From Alnus glutinosa (Eukaryota; Streptophyta; Magnoliopsida; Fagales; Betulaceae), in the NCBI RefSeq assembly GCF_958979055.1, contig NC_084899.1:5305001-5369000 (forward strand): a stretch of DNA of 64,000 bases. Direction: 5' to 3'. The notes beneath the pieces were generated by a model. That model had not been told where the DNA came from, did no database searches, and saw nothing but the letters and a program-made list of their open reading frames with translations. Made by a program: the position numbers and the translations under genes. Position 1 is the stretch's first letter, and every line of letters starts with the position of its first letter. This document shows, one piece after another, positions 34,772 through 48,466 of the stretch.

Positions 34772-34984
34772 CCAATGCTTCATTTTTTTTAATTTTTTTT
34801 TATTTATTTATTTAAATTTTAAGAATCTTGGAGGTTTTCGTTAGAAATCAAGAACGATGTTGCTCCATAAATACAACATCACAAATAAGTAGAGGAAAAT
34901 CCTTAATCTAAACCTGGTTGGTCTAACGACTTAATTTGTGCACTGCTTAATTTATGTTCCTTGTACGGACCATGTCTAGAAACC

Positions 34985-37200
34985 ATTCAGTATAATTTTA
35001 GCATCATCTACCTGCTCTAGCAGCTCTCTCTGTCAAAATATTTTGAAAACCCAAATTTCTACTAAATTTCACGCTCTTCCAAGTCGCCACAGCCTCTGCT
35101 ACACACGAGTCAGATATATATATATATATATATGGGTTTGTGGAGTACATTGATGCCAAACATTTTTCCTTCATAATATCTTGCTGTTACCCCTATTCTC
35201 GTCTTCTTCTTATTTTTGCCTACATCAGCATCCTGGTTTATTTTGATAATTTCTACCAGTTGCCTTTCCCATCTCATTATTCATAGATGTTCATTTGTTC
35301 TTTTTGTTATTCCTTAAGATTTGTCTAGCCTTTTGGAATAGCTCAATGGATTCTCTTGCATTTCTAAGTTCTAACTAGGTTAGAAGGATGCAACAAGTCA
35401 GCTCCATGAACTACTATGTTTCTTTGAAGCCAAATTTTCTTGCAACCGTCGCCACCAACTCTAGATCATCACCATCATCATCATCTAATCTCTCCATGAG
35501 CTTTCCAAGAATCCTTAAGAAGTTATCTTACATTTAGCCCAGACATCTTTAGGCGAAGAATAACTCCAAATAATAAGACCAAGCGTCTCTGCTTCCAAAC
35601 CACAACTAAAACAAAATGGGTCTGGAATTATTCTTCTCTTAAAGAGATTTTCATTCGTTGGAAGAAAATATTATTGCAGACCCTTCCATAGGAACATCTT
35701 TACTACGAGTGGACCACGAATATTTCAGATCTCCTTCCACAAATTGATATCAGTTTGGGTATTTGAACAGAACAGCCTTGTTTTTTCTGCGGAACTCTTC
35801 CTTTTTCGAGATGATAAGCACTTCTGACATGACTGAAAATTCTCAATTTTTTGTACCAATCCACGTAATTTGATCTTGTTGTTTGTTGGGACAAATAGTC
35901 ATACCAGATATGCTTGTTGCCTCCCATTGAAAATTTCTTCTATCAAGAAAACTTTCCACCAGTTTGGAATCTTCATCAATAAGTTCATTTACTTTATAGC
36001 ATCTCTATCAAGAATCCACGTTAGAGATTGGACCGCATAAGAAATAGGAGATTGTAGCCATTTTATCTCCCCATATTTTATTTTAATAGAGTTCTCGTTC
36101 CCCACCATCCACATTAATCTTGCTTTTAGTAAATTATTTGTATTTCAGATACTCGCATAAGACGAGTTATGCCCATATTAGATTCCAGAAAATTGCCATT
36201 CTCATAATATTTTTTTAAAAAAAATATATATTTTTGTCGCCAATGAGTCGGGGTTGTGAAGCAATCTCCACCACTACTTTGCCAAAAAAGCTATATTGAA
36301 ACTTTCTAAATCTCTATATCCCAAACCATCATGAAATTTTGACATCCCCATTTTCTCCGGCTCATCCAAGCAATTTTTGACTTCTTTGTCTTTATACCCC
36401 ACTAGAATTTCATCATCATTGAATTAAAATTTCCTTGTATAAAGTTTTAGGCAATCGAAACACACTTATAGAATAGGTCGGGATAGCCTGACTAATAGCC
36501 TATGTTGACATAGATTCTGGTAGGTGACATGACGACCAGTAATTCACCGATATGCTCCTTCTTCCAAACCTGCAAGTGAAAGCTACGTCAGGGGATGCCG
36601 ACAATCCCGCTCCGATGCTTAAGTAAGTGTGTTGTTTGAGAGTAAATGCTCAGAGTAATGTTAAGGAGATCAGGAGTATACTTCAACCTCTCAAAAGATC
36701 CTGGTATTTATGGACATTAAGGAGCAGTTAAGATAGTTCCCGGTATATGCGAGAATCGATAGTTGAAGAAGACGTGACTTCAGGTGCACGGATATTTCGA
36801 GTTCCACGACCGCTTATTTCGGATGCATGATCCTTTATAGGTGACATGTCATTGGTAAAGCTTCGAGCGCACAATCTAGTTTTGTATCGTGCATCGTATC
36901 CTTTAAATCCCGGGTAACCTCGAGATATACGCGGACGTAGGTGTCACTGGGTACTCGGGTCGGCTTCCCAGGTCGAGTAGTCGGATCGGGTGAACTGGTT
37001 GGACCCAAGTGATCTTGATGGGCTTGGATAGATTAATTTTTCTTGAATCGTTATGACCTGGTTGGGTGGACCCGATGGGCCTGGTGTTTGGGTTGGGCCT
37101 GGTACCCGAGGAAGCCAATATTCTCCCTAACAGCCTTCAACAAAATTTCGTTACCCACTTGTGATAAAAAAAAATTATTTCCACCCATTTATTCTGTTCC
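34985..37200 (-). pseudogene. Decayed L1-type LINE ORF2 (RT end, zinc finger, RNase H), interrupted by a solo LTR
   Basis: On the minus strand from 37200 downward the frames read WNRINGWK, FLSQVGNEILLKA, then after the LTR at 36503-37132 ISQAIPTYSISVFRLPK, the end of the reverse transcriptase domain. Next come IKIKYGEIKWLQSPISY, VRSAYHLEKGR and KMFLWKGL with CFSCGLEAETLGLIIW (zf-RVT). Then IWLQRNIVVHGADLLHPSNL leads to an RNase H domain (GKNKKKTRIGVTARYYEGK, then SCVAEAVATWKSVKFSRNLG). Numerous stops and frameshifts make it dead. A TA microsatellite (about 35114-35132) sits inside the RNase H part. The 5' half of the element is missing. Confidence 0.85.
36503..37132 (-). mobile_element. Solo LTR inserted in the LINE (630 bp)
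   Basis: Bounded by TGTTGACATAG on the left and CTCCCTAACA on the right (TG...CA ends). The flanks are GCCTA (36498-36502) and GCCTT (37133-37137), a 5-bp target duplication with one mismatch. Removing the segment and one duplicate restores the LINE frame ...LLKA-ISQAIPTYS. Minus orientation is suggested by CTCCGATGCTTAAG-type text and TATTTATGGAC, common in the regulatory half of plant LTRs in reverse. No internal retrotransposon coding region is present. Confidence 0.8.
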
Positions 37201-38628
37201 AATCTTCCCCTTAATGTAATGCACCTTTAACGTTCCACACGGCTATGAATGCAATTTTCAGGCCATATTTGCGCAAATTTAACGTTCCACACGGCTGGGA
37301 AGTACATCTGAATCATAGTATAAAGACCGGAGATCCTGACAGACAGCCCAAAAGTTTGGGGTAAAGAAGTGTGTTTTTGGCAAGACAATAGACATGGGTC
37401 CAGTATTTGGGCCATGTGTAATTACTGAGCCTTTTATACTAGAGACCGACACGTCTGAAAAGGGGAATTGGGGTCGTCTGAACACAAAATAGGAGGACCA
37501 TTGCCTACAATAGTGAAGCTATTGGGCCAACAAAAAAGGGGCGATCCACTTACTCTAAGGAGATGCTAGCCATAGTGGAGGCAATTAGGACTTGGCGGCC
37601 GTATTTATTGGGCCAAAAATTTCATATTTAGACCGATAAAAAAAAAAAAACCCTTAAAAAAAATTAACGGCAGAGGGCGGTCACTCCATAACAACAAAAG
37701 TGGTAAAAGTGGTATCCAAATTATTGGGTTACTATATATAAAAATAAATAAATAAAATAAAATTTTATTTGTTTACAAGTATGAAATCTTGTGAGTCCAG
37801 GTAGAGCAAATTCACGCGACCCAGGAGTAGGCTATACTTCTGGAGTCGGCTCAGTAGTTTGAACACGTAGTCAAACTCGGCTCTACAGAATATGGCCCAT
37901 AACATGTGTTCAAGCTTTGATTTTTGTTCACCATCACTTGGTTTTTTCAGAATAAGATAGTTTGATTCAGATCAGCCTCCACAGAATAAGCGTTTCAGAG
38001 TCTGATCCAAGATGTCATGATTCTTTAGAGTTCAATCACCACATATTAGATGAAGGAATAATAATAATAAAACTGTAACTGGAAGAAAAATCATCTCTAA
38101 ATTCAGTAGTAATAGAATACAACTTAACTCCCCTATAACATAATTTATTTTTTGTTTCATAAATTTCCAGACTCCAAGAGCTCACCACAACGATGAAGAA
38201 ATCGCAAAATCATACAATACAACAGAGAGAAATAATACAGCTTCTAGGGGCAGCAAACAAACACATGTATCACCCAATGAACCGCTACAGATACCCGCAC
38301 AAAATATAGACCCGGCCACCCGGGTCTCCATGGAGGCGGCCTCCTTACCTACTTTAGACCCAGGTCTCTCTCTCTCTCTCTCCCCCCCTATCTCTGTCAC
38401 TCTTCCCCCTATCTCATTCATTCTTTTACAGCATCAAACAAATCTTACATGGCCATGTGACATTTGACTTTTGCCCCGGGGGTGAAGAGAACAAATCTCT
38501 CCTTGGCCTGGATAACTCAAAACTACCACAACATAGACACCAAAACTTTACACCCAGCAACTTTGACAGGGAGCAACAAGATGATGCTTGACCTAAATTG
38601 GGTCAGAAAGGCTTTCCTTTTGCATATT
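37201..38628. other. Intergenic DNA and AGD14 3' flank
   Basis: No gene recognised between the LINE and the ARF-GAP gene. A 19-base unit TTAACGTTCCACACGGCT is directly repeated at about 37228 and 37280. The last 400 or so bases before 38629 are the likely 3' UTR of the ARF-GAP gene. A short CT run lies at about 38367-38382. Confidence 0.45.
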
Positions 38629-41600
38629 TTATCCAAATGGGTTACCACCAACAGATGAGAAAGGATTTGGGGTAGCAGGTGCTGAGAATCTGCCAGCCAG
38701 CTGCTGATCCATATTTAAGGAGCCAAAAGCAGCCCCGTCATTACCAAAGCCCCCTACACCTTGATGCCTGCAAAGAACCTCAAATAAGTTATTACACAAA
38801 CACAATGCAAATCACTGCCAATCAATTAATTAGCAAAATAATCTACAAACTCCAGAGGAAGAATACACATCCACATACTATTGATATCCAACACAATCAT
38901 TTTAAACACTAAAATTAGGTATAAGAGGCAGTGGCGGTTACCTGGAATATGGCATGTTACTGTGTACTTGTTGCCCCATGTATGCATCTAAGGTTTTCAA
39001 AAGGCAGTGTTCAGCACATGGAAGAACATATATATATATATATATAAGAGCAGAAAAAGTATAGGCATGGAAGGAAAAAAAAAATTCAAAAAGAAAAAAA
39101 GTATATACTTGGAGGCATTGCTGATGCGTAAGATGGTGCCTGGGGAGGCAAAGCTGGTGCATAAGGTGATGCCGGGGGCGGCATCCACGCTGATGATGGA
39201 GTGCCAAAGCTGGACGTACGCATTATGCCTGAAGCAGGTGGGACATTTGGTAGAGCACCTTGGAAGGATGCCATGGAAGGAAACTGCATCACGAGAAACA
39301 CACAAGGAAAGTCTGTAACTAATGGATGAATTTTTTTCTCAGTAGAAAAAGATGCATCAGTATTAGTTCCACCTAACAGATCGAGTGAACTGTTATCTTA
39401 TTGATGAAGTAGATGAAGCTTATTCTTCTCTTCTTTTTTTTCCTTTTTAATAAGATCCAAGTAGACCAAAATGAACAGTCAAAATTGAGAACTCCTCAAG
39501 TAATTAGCCATCTCCAACTTCCAAGTGAAGGATCATATAGAAAAACTTTTCCAGTCTAAACTAAATTAACTATCCAAGCATCCTGTTTATAAATTTTATT
39601 ACCAGCTAAAATTGCCCTTTCCACAAGTCTACCCAGACCAGTTAACATGTTCAAAACAATTCACATAACGATTAATCCAAATAAGACCAAGAACAACCAG
39701 TAGCAATGAATGGGATCAATTCGAATGAATTAAAATCGCATACTGTTGGAGCTTGAACTAGAGGAGGTTCACTGTTGAAGTCAAATGGATTTGTAGTTTT
39801 TGACTGTTGAAAATTTGGCACTGACTGCAAGAATGATTAGAAACTCCAGCATTAGTGATGTACTTAAGGGGTTATACATCTCATTGCATCAAAGACTTAG
39901 TAAGACGGTGATTCAATTTTACCATTGTTGCATTGTATTGCATATTGAACCCCATACCATGGGGTGGACCAGTTTGCCATGCTGGAACTGGTGCAGGGAA
40001 GGGTGAATAGGTTGCAGCGAAAAGATCCTGCAGATGCATCAGGGTTTATCATAACATATGTAATCAATATAGATGTAAAATAAAGCGCAATAAGGAGACA
40101 CAATTACCACAGGAAGTTCTTTTCTTGAGCTTGCTTTAACTTCCACAACAGAAGGTTGTGACACATCACCAGAAGCGGGCACATGTGGCGGTTTTGAGAC
40201 AGCTGGGGATGCGTGTGCAGCTGGATTACTTGAAGGGCCTTGTGCATTAATGTTAAGTGATGAATTCCACTGCTACCAAATTGCCCACAAAGCAACAAGG
40301 TGAAAAACCACTTTGTAAGAAACTATAATAACAAAATGTGAAGACCACACCATAAGCCCACCTGATTGCTTGTACCTACATCAACCGATGTTATAAATTG
40401 TTGACCAGTTGACTGACTACCAGTAGCAGGAAAGAAAGAAGGTTGTTGATGCTGCATATGAGGCCCTTGGTCAGAACCTGGCACTTTGACAACATAATTG
40501 CTACCATTGACAGGTAATATCGGCGTCAATCCAGGTGAAATTGCTTGTGCACCACCAGGGGGAAACATTGACAAACTACTTATTGGTGCAGCAACAGGAG
40601 CACTGGCAGTAAAAGGTACCGCAGGTGTGTTCCCTACCGGTGCAACAGCTGAATCACCAGTAATAGGTAATATTGTTGTGTTGCCAGTGGGTGCGGTTGT
40701 AAAACCAGAACTACCAGGAGTTCCAAAAACATGACCAGGTACAGATGCTGAGACTGATAATTGTGATAGTACAGATTCCAACGTATTCACATTCGAAGGA
40801 GCTTGAGGTACTTTGGCCTCAGGGAAAGCATCGAAAGAAGCCCAATTATTGTCATTGTTAGAAGTTGTTGGATGTGCGGTGGGTTGAGTCATTGAAGTCT
40901 GTTGTGTTTGTGGAACGGCTGCAGCAACTGGAGGTTCAGGATCAGCATCAAAATCAATTAAGCTTCCAGTATTCTCCACTTTGACTTCCACAGGATTCCC
41001 ATTACTGGATCCCAAGCTACTGGAAGATGCGGTTCTCTGCAATTAAAATCAATAAGAGAATAGGTCCACATTTTTTCTTCTAAAGAATTTAAAGAAAAAT
41101 AAATTTTCCAAGTGAATAACATAGTGCGGATTTCTAATTACAGAATTTAAGCAGCAACAGCTACAGAAAAGCATGAGAATTTTAGAATAGATAAGTAAAA
41201 CCAATATATGTAGAATGGTGGATACTGAAATCAAATCAAATATTCAATCACAAAGGTATGAAATATCCACTGAAAAAGAAAAAGAGCTCATGCTAATTTT
41301 CAACTGTTAATGCTTGAGGAATATGGATCAAGAGGAAGTTGCTAATTTTCAACTGAAATCAATGTTACTGAAAGCAGAGATAGCCATGATACACATAACA
41401 ACCTGAAATGAGCTAACCCACGGCCAAAATGAACTCTTATGTTGTCCGCTTATAATTTGGTTATATTGAGCTACCCAGATTCCAGTATATAATAGAACAA
41501 AGCAAATCCAATTTTATCAAGTAGGTTCACAGGTTTGAGACAGATTATATTTTCTCACTATAGAATTTTTGTTTTTTTTATTGATGAGTTAAACATGGTG

Positions 41601-43858
41601 AGTCTTGAACTCAATAATTCACCCTCCACCTTATACATGAGCTAGTGCCAATGAGCCACATTATAGACGAGTCCCAAATAGTCTAGCAATGAAGCTGTAG
41701 AAAATGCCTATTTTGCATTTCATATGTTACTTGACTGTTTTTAATGAAATCAGGGGAATTGACAAACTTAACAGGGTTTAAATTGATGGTAGTGGTTCAA
41801 ACACCATAACAATCAACCAAAAGCTAATATTATCTTGATGGACCTAAAGGAATAATCAATAACTAGTGAAACCATTACTCCCCAATTAAAAAGTATGAGC
41901 AACTGTGGACCATAGAGCATATCATGGCCCAAAAATAGAAATGAGAAACATGAACTAGAACTTTAAGGACTCAGACATATATCCAAAAATGATGATAAAG
42001 GCAGCTTTATCAAGAAGCCTCACCAGTGTATGTGCAGAGCCATCAGCAGCCCTGCCACCATTGGCTTTTGGAGGTTCACTTATGCGAAGAGGTATCACAT
42101 TCTCACCCAAAATTTCTCTTACGGGCCGCACCATAGGGGGACTGGACGAATTTACATCTTTAGGTCGCTCAGGTGATCTGCCTTCCAGTTTAGAATCTCC
42201 ACCAGATTCCCTACGGTCTTCGAATTTCCTCCCACTTCCAAATCTATCATCTCGGCGCCAATCATTAACAACCTCAGGACGAGCAGGACTTCTCCTAAAA
42301 TCACTAAATTGCCGACTTTCTTGATCATATCCAGGACTTCTTCTTTCTTCATAACTCCTTCCACCAGGACTAGACCTATCACTGTAACGGCGTTCATATG
42401 TATCCTCATATGGTGGACTTCGAGACCCTCCTTGATATGCATCTGTTCTCCTGTTTTCATAGAAGTCTTCCTTCTCACCCTGTTTGATACACAATGTAAA
42501 AGGAGGAAAGAAAACACTTGAATAAACAGATCCAATGACATCTAAAACGAATTCCACAATGTATTAGTAAAAACTATCTTGTAAATTCATTTCTAGTACT
42601 CTTATATGTGTAACTTCAAATACAAATTAATGTCAGATATTAAAAAGGGTAAGGGTCATTACCATCTTCCCCCTTGGAGGCTTTTCATAGTTCCTTTCCC
42701 CTGTATATCTTCTATCCGCATAAACATGCTTAATAAAGTCTCGAAGTTTCTCAACATTACTGGCAGCAAACTTTTAAATCAGTACAGGAGCATCTTTTAC
42801 ATATATAAATAAAGCAGAATGTAAATGAGTGTCAACCTGCTGTCAGGAACAGAATGACGCTGTGGATCCCATTCTTTAAAATAGATCTCCTTTGCACGCT
42901 GTGAATAGAAGATAGAGATGAGACCGATACAAGAAGCTGAGAAGATAAAAAGCAAAGGGAAAGAATGTTTCATAGAGATTAGAGAAAAAGTGGTGCACAT
43001 CTACCTGATTTCCCCCTTCTTGAAGGGCAGTAACTTCTTGTGAAGAAAATTTGGCCATTGATACTGATTTTACTCGATGTGTGAACTCCCGACTGAAAAT
43101 TATCACATGTAATTAATAAAGTGCAAGTATCACATCAAAGGAAATTTATTTGCTCTCGCCCTCTGCATCCCCCCCCCCCCCCCCCCCCCAGCAAAAAATA
43201 TCAGCACTTACTGTATTCCACTGCAGTTTGTGCAAACAAATGTCCAGAAATTTGTGCAAACATATTGAGGTCCCTGCTTAGCAGAAAATAAAGTAAGCAC
43301 CAGTAAAACAAACCATCTAACTGCTTTTCCTTTAAGGAATAGCTTAAGCATAAGCATTCTTTGCACGCCATAGTATTATCTCCAATACATCGAATATGTG
43401 ATGCAGTAACTCAAAGATTGAAAACAGCAAAAGTGTCAAGCCTATACATCTCAAGCAATAATATTAATGAGAACCAAACAAAACTGCGCATAGATTTAAT
43501 GACTTGATCATTGCAGTTAATTACATTCAGCGTAGTTATTTTCTCACTATTTCATGGAAAGTTATTTACTGATACTCCACGTTATTTTAACAAAGACGAC
43601 CAACAACTAATCAGAACTAAAACAATGACAAATGTATCCCACAATTGATAGCACACATCCAATTCCATTCACGCACAACAAGATACAGCAAAGGAACTCT
43701 AAAAATTAACACCCTGGGAAATAAATTATCTCAGGAATTAGTTATTATAGATAGCATACCAGACTGTTACAGTTGATACATCTCCGATTCTCAGGAAGTT
43801 TGAGAAGACCCCGAATAATTCGTTCGTTTTTCTCATCCTCCTTCACTCTGTTAGCCAT
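38629..43858 (-). CDS. AGD14: ARF GTPase-activating protein, AGD14 type
   Basis: Thirteen coding exons on the minus strand join in phase to 748 residues: 43760-43858, 43212-43273, 43005-43092, 42837-42898, 42663-42759, 42024-42479, 40362-41036, 40108-40269, 39923-40027, 39744-39824, 39109-39283, 38942-38987, 38629-38767. The N-terminal ARF-GAP domain (about residues 10-125) has the zinc finger C27-x2-C30-x16-C47-x2-C50 and the catalytic Arg 55 in GIHREFTHRVKS. Exon 6 encodes a long Arg/Ser/Asp-rich region of RRSPG-type motifs. The C-terminal half is Pro/Ser/Thr-rich, with NPF motifs in TTNPFDFN, TPNPFSS and GNPFG that could bind EH-domain proteins. ARF-GAPs trigger GTP hydrolysis on ARF GTPases in Golgi and endosomal vesicle traffic. 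Domain order fits AGD14; the symbol is by resemblance. The junction of exons 11 and 12 is the least certain. Confidence 0.93.
41571..41675 (-). mobile_element. tRNA-derived SINE in AGD14 intron 6
   Basis: On the minus strand an A-box-like TGGCTCATTGGCACTA (41643-41658) and a B-box-like AGTTCAAGACTC (41600-41611) are followed by an A-rich end at about 41571-41580. This is the SINE layout; no intact tRNA fold. The host gene is on the same strand. Confidence 0.55.
43169..43189. repeat. Poly-C tract, 21 bases, in AGD14 intron 2
   Basis: Uninterrupted C run (poly-G on the coding strand) inside the 119-base second intron. Confidence 0.9.
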
Positions 43859-45354
43859 TCCCACTTCCTACTCCAATTAAAACCAAATTTATAAAATAAT
43901 ATTAGTAACAACAACAACAACAAGAAGTCAAAGAATCAGAAAAGGGCAAACAATAAGCTAAACAACACCGGCTCAAATTTTCCCAAAACGACACCCGAGT
44001 GACCGACAAACAATTAATTCAATAATCCTCTGTTTGGCTAATCGGGAAACTAAAAATGATACACAAATGACTTCCAATTTTATTCTAACAGTCACATAAG
44101 GCACAGTTGAGTACAGCTTCTTCAATTTCTCAGAATCAACCGAAAATGAATAGTAAAAAGCAAAATTGAGAATCAGAATGATCACTTCTTTCTCTACGTT
44201 TCCTGGGCTACAAATCAGAGCTCATATCAAACGACATGGACGATATCGAAATTCGACCTTCTGTAACGACGGATCTGAGAAATCCGAGGTCGATAGGAGT
44301 CGAACGACACAAGCAGATTCAGGAGACGTGTTTGAAACCCTAGAAAGTTGACCTGAACTGACCTGAATTTGGCGCAGATGAAGAAGTGCTTCTAGTTCCG
44401 CAGCCTTTCCAGCTGAAGGTGATGCCCGAGAGATCCGCCACGCGCTTTGCGCAGGTACGCGAACTCGCTCAGCGAGAGACACAGAGAGAGAGAGATAGAG
44501 AGAGACAGAGAGTCCCAGATCTTTGTTTTAAAAGTCGATTGGTAAACTTAACTACGAACTATGGACAGCTCAGATCTTAATGCGATAATTTACGGTGTTC
44601 TCAGACATAGGGGAGCTCGTGTGGCCGTGTCCTAAATTGACGGTGATGGTCTTTTCTTTGCTTGAAGTCACAAGGATGGTCTATGTTCATACAAGGCGAC
44701 TGACATAGCTGATTAGTCGCCCTAGGCTGTTTGCGGAATTACGTCAGAGACTGTTTTGACTGCCAAATCCAAAACGTCTCCCATTAAGTTTTTTTTTTTT
44801 TTTTTAAAGGCACTTCCAAGCTAGAGGCAAGATACCATGTGTATTTTGGGTAACGCATAATATTAGAGATTACATATTTATTGTAATATATATATTTATT
44901 GATGCAGCCGTATCAATTAATTTTTAATTTTTTTAAGAGAGTTAATTAAAGGGTTGATTGACCACATTAGGGCTAAGGCCTAACCATTGATCCAAAACTC
45001 CTAAAAATGTTAGATACCAATTTAATTAAACTTTTAACCCTTAAGATGAAAGCATGATATCAACTAAATACCATCACTATTAATAATATTTAAACTATTT
45101 ATTAAAAAATACAAAAATAAAATTAAAAAATTTCATATTATCGTAAAATTTTTGTTTTTTTGGAAGATAATATTAGAAAAAGAGAGATGTAGAGAGATTA
45201 TGGGCAACGGCTATAAAAAAATCTAAGGGTTTTATCTTTTTTTTTATTATTATTTATCAAAACAAAAATATTAACAAATAACATAAACAAATACCACTTC
45301 TAAAATCACAAAAACAGTTTTTACCTATATGTCACATTATATGACTTTTTTAAA
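43859..45354. other. AGD14 upstream region and intergenic DNA
   Basis: About 44200-44520 on the minus strand probably holds the 5' UTR and promoter of the ARF-GAP gene (GC-richer, with a GAGAGACAGAGAGAGAG run at about 44475-44512), but leader splicing was not resolved. A run of TTGTTG on the minus strand lies at about 43908-43922. No other gene seen. Confidence 0.4.
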
Positions 45355-45758
45355 TAAAAAAAAAATACGAAATCAATCATTGTGGTTGACCTAAATTACA
45401 AATCGCTCTACGTTGTATCAAAGTGAACCTAAAGGTCACTGGGGTGGCAGACTGGTAGTCCAACCCATTTCTTTTTCTTTCTTTTTTTTTTTAAAAAAAA
45501 AAAAAGAAAAAAGAAACTATAATTTTTTAGTTTATTTAGTTTTAAATATTTATATTTTTTATTAAGAGTGACACGTATCATCATTTTATTGGCGCTAACA
45601 TAGCACATAACGGAATCCGTCAAATGTTTTAACGAAATTTGACTCCAGAGGCTAAATTGTTTTTTTGACATATCACATGGACCTATGAATTCACTTTAAT
45701 ACAACATAGAGCGATTTGTAATTTATAACAACTACATTGACTAATTTTGCAATTATCC
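45355..45758. mobile_element. Partly deleted foldback element
   Basis: Text ATTACAAATCGCTCTACG with GTTGTATCAAAGTGAA on the left pairs with ATAGAGCGATTTGTAAT and TTCACTTTAATACAAC on the right. The right end stops with GCAATTATCCC, similar to the termini of the MITE at 31650. The left arm is shortened, which explains the missing left end. The core carries GGTCACTGGGGTGGCAG between A/T runs. Confidence 0.6.
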
Positions 45759-48466
45759 CTTAAATTAAACCCATTGTCAAACCTATTGGTTTAAATTTTG
45801 AATCCAAATTTATTCCAAATTTCTCTAAGAAATTTCAAACTTTGTTAAGCAATGTTACACACACTCTCTGACATAAATTTTTAAAATCACTACTTAATCA
45901 AAATTTGAATTTTGATCTTTCACAAATTTACTGATAATTTTAAAAACCGTGTCAATAAATGAGAGTAAAAATGTATGTATCATTATTCAACTTTGTTTTC
46001 ATTGGGATGTATTAGAAACCTATCAAACCTATTTGATTGCAAATCCAAATGGGTATCATGATAGCTTGAAAAATGATATTTGGAACTCAAAATCGTCAAG
46101 ATTCTTTAATAAATTCATAATTTGTATGATCAAAGATTCTCCCCTATGAAAGTAAACAAAGAAAAAAGCACATAAAAAATCTTGTACGGTTGAATTGTGA
46201 GAATAAGCACACAAGGAGTATAACATCCCAAATCCTAAAACTTGCTCGTTAGTCAAGGAATCACAAGAGATTGTTGTAGTCTAAGCATCTTAAATTAAAG
46301 GCATTTGTTTTCCCTTTCATGCATATTGCAAATTAATTTCCATAGTCTAGCCCTTTTCAACGAAATGGATCCTCTCTGGTTAATGTTAAAAGAGGGACAA
46401 AATTGTCTCAACATTAAAATTGATTATAAGGATCGATTTGTAATTATTGCTAATCACAATCACTTTTCATTAATTTTTTAACTATAAAAAGTGAAAAGTA
46501 ATTATGACATATCACATGAACTAATGATGCAATTATCAATTTTTATAACTTGGCCAGTTGTACTTAAATGACTTAGATTTCAAACAAAGCTGCATTTTCC
46601 CAGTTTCCGTGCGTTTGAGTTAATTGAAAATGCTTCTAGAAAGCTGCACGTCAAAATTAATTCCATCCCACGTGTTTAATGTTGTTCGATGGAAACCAAC
46701 GATGCCCCTTGACTCTTGCGGCTCGTTTGATGGGTTGCAAGGCTGCGCCTATGTTACAAAAGGTTTTGTAAGAACATTGGTTGTAATAATTTACATCTCC
46801 TCGTGGAATTTCTTTGGGGTTGGCTAGCTTTCGGTTTTTATTTTTTTATTTTTTTATTTATTTTTTGTTAAAGCGTTTTTCAAAAGCTTTCAATTTGGTG
46901 ATTATAATTGTGTTGTTTTGGATATAAATTTGATACCTTTTCTAATGTGAATTCTGTGATAAAATTAAGAGATTTTCTAAATTTTTTTTAAATGGGGTGT
47001 ATTTTTCAATTTGTTATGCCTCTTAATATTAAATTTATGTAACTAATATCTACTAATTATGACGTCCTCCATTGTTAATTTTTTCTTGTAACACCCCACT
47101 TAAAAAAATAAAAAGAGAGACAAGCAGATAGAATTTTAGTTTACCTCCCACTGTAGCGGCTCTTGAATCTCTGACCTTATTCTATAGAATCTTATCAACG
47201 AATAAACTTACGTGCAACCCAAAACTACGGTGACCGAAAGTTTTCTTTTTATGGTTTAAAGGTGATAAACAAGGAAATGATTAATTTAAGTTTAAGCTCA
47301 AAGTATTAGGTTTTTTCCCAAATTGTATGTAATGGTCGCACCTCTTCACTATGAAATTCGTGCCTCAATGAGCTTTATATAGATAGGGTGAAACTTGAGT
47401 TTTAAAAGGTAAGTCGGCTAAAAATTAAATCTGTATGTTGCCACTTTATTCAACAGAATATTAAGTTCGATTTTTTAGAGTTTCAAGATCTTATATGTCT
47501 GATCAATCCGATCAAGCCTCTTGGGTTTTAGTATGGAGGCTTAATCCTCATCTTCGATTGATCGAATAACAATCGAATCTCTCTATAATTTGTATGAGAA
47601 ACTTCAGTACCACTTCGGTTGATCAAATAACGATCAAACTTGTGATTGAATAACGATCAATTTTTTAGATTTTTATATGGGAAGTTGTCACATTGACTAA
47701 CTGCGATTGTACATCCATCGAAGTCTTCAAATTTTAAAATTTGGCCTTTTCTTATACCGACGTTTGATATCGGCTATATCATTGTTTTAAGACCTAACCA
47801 ATTAGAACTTAGATCTCATGCTTTGACATTGAATTTTCCAACGCACTAAAAACCTAACATAGATGATCTTTATAATTTAAAAGGAAAAACAGCTGGCTCC
47901 TTGTATGGCCTCCTGCAGTAATTCGGGGCTGAACCAACCCGTACTCCACAAAACACTGAAACAGTATAGTGCACCGTGACCACCGTCACCTGAACAAAGC
48001 CCAGCACACAGCAGGATAGGGGACCCATTCCGGATTTTGATGGACCCAGAGAATCATTGCAAATGCTGAGCTGGCAACTACTTTTGGTGCCAAACCGACG
48101 TAACAAACAGTCTGAAACAGAGGCCTAAGGGAGGGTCCGAAGTGCATGTCTACGGCGCAGACCTTCATTCTCTCCGGTGAGCAAAAGACAAAACACCGAC
48201 TGAAACTTTCGCCTACTCCGCTTCCTTCACGTATATGCTGTACACTGTGCACTGTAGCAGAAAATGAAAGAACAAAAATAAAAAGAAAACCAAAATAACT
48301 CTCGGAGAGTTTTCAAAACTCTGCGCGAAATGTATCTGTGCGTCTTCAAATTTGCTTTTAACTTATTAGAAATGGAGTCACGAAGTTAGGGTTTGTTGGA
48401 AAACTTTTTTGTGTCTGTGGAACGAAGTCCTGGAATCAGGTTTCTTTTTAGAGACTTAGACAATCA
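45759..48466. other. Intergenic DNA and MLN51 upstream region
   Basis: No gene recognised up to about 47870. From about 47880 to 48466 the composition is more balanced, which fits the promoter and leader of the MLN51-type gene. About 47560-47660 has several GATTGATCAAATAACGATC-like steps, possibly a small repeat. Confidence 0.45.

Larger units (their letters stand above)
34114..34984. other. SERINC 3' flank with simple repeats
   Basis: The first 350 or so bases are the likely 3' UTR; several AATAAA-like steps occur at about 34464-34480. A 40-base G run and a CT microsatellite follow. No gene seen. Confidence 0.5.

Noticed and set aside
36560..36640. 5S rRNA-like text (CTCCGATGCTTAAGT)
   Set aside because: Only a short resemblance; the segment lies within a solo LTR with defined ends and a target duplication.
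44222..44482. A minus-strand frame upstream of the AGD14 start
   Set aside because: It does not join the ARF-GAP frame and looks like leader sequence; the zinc-finger domain starts properly at the ATG at 43858.
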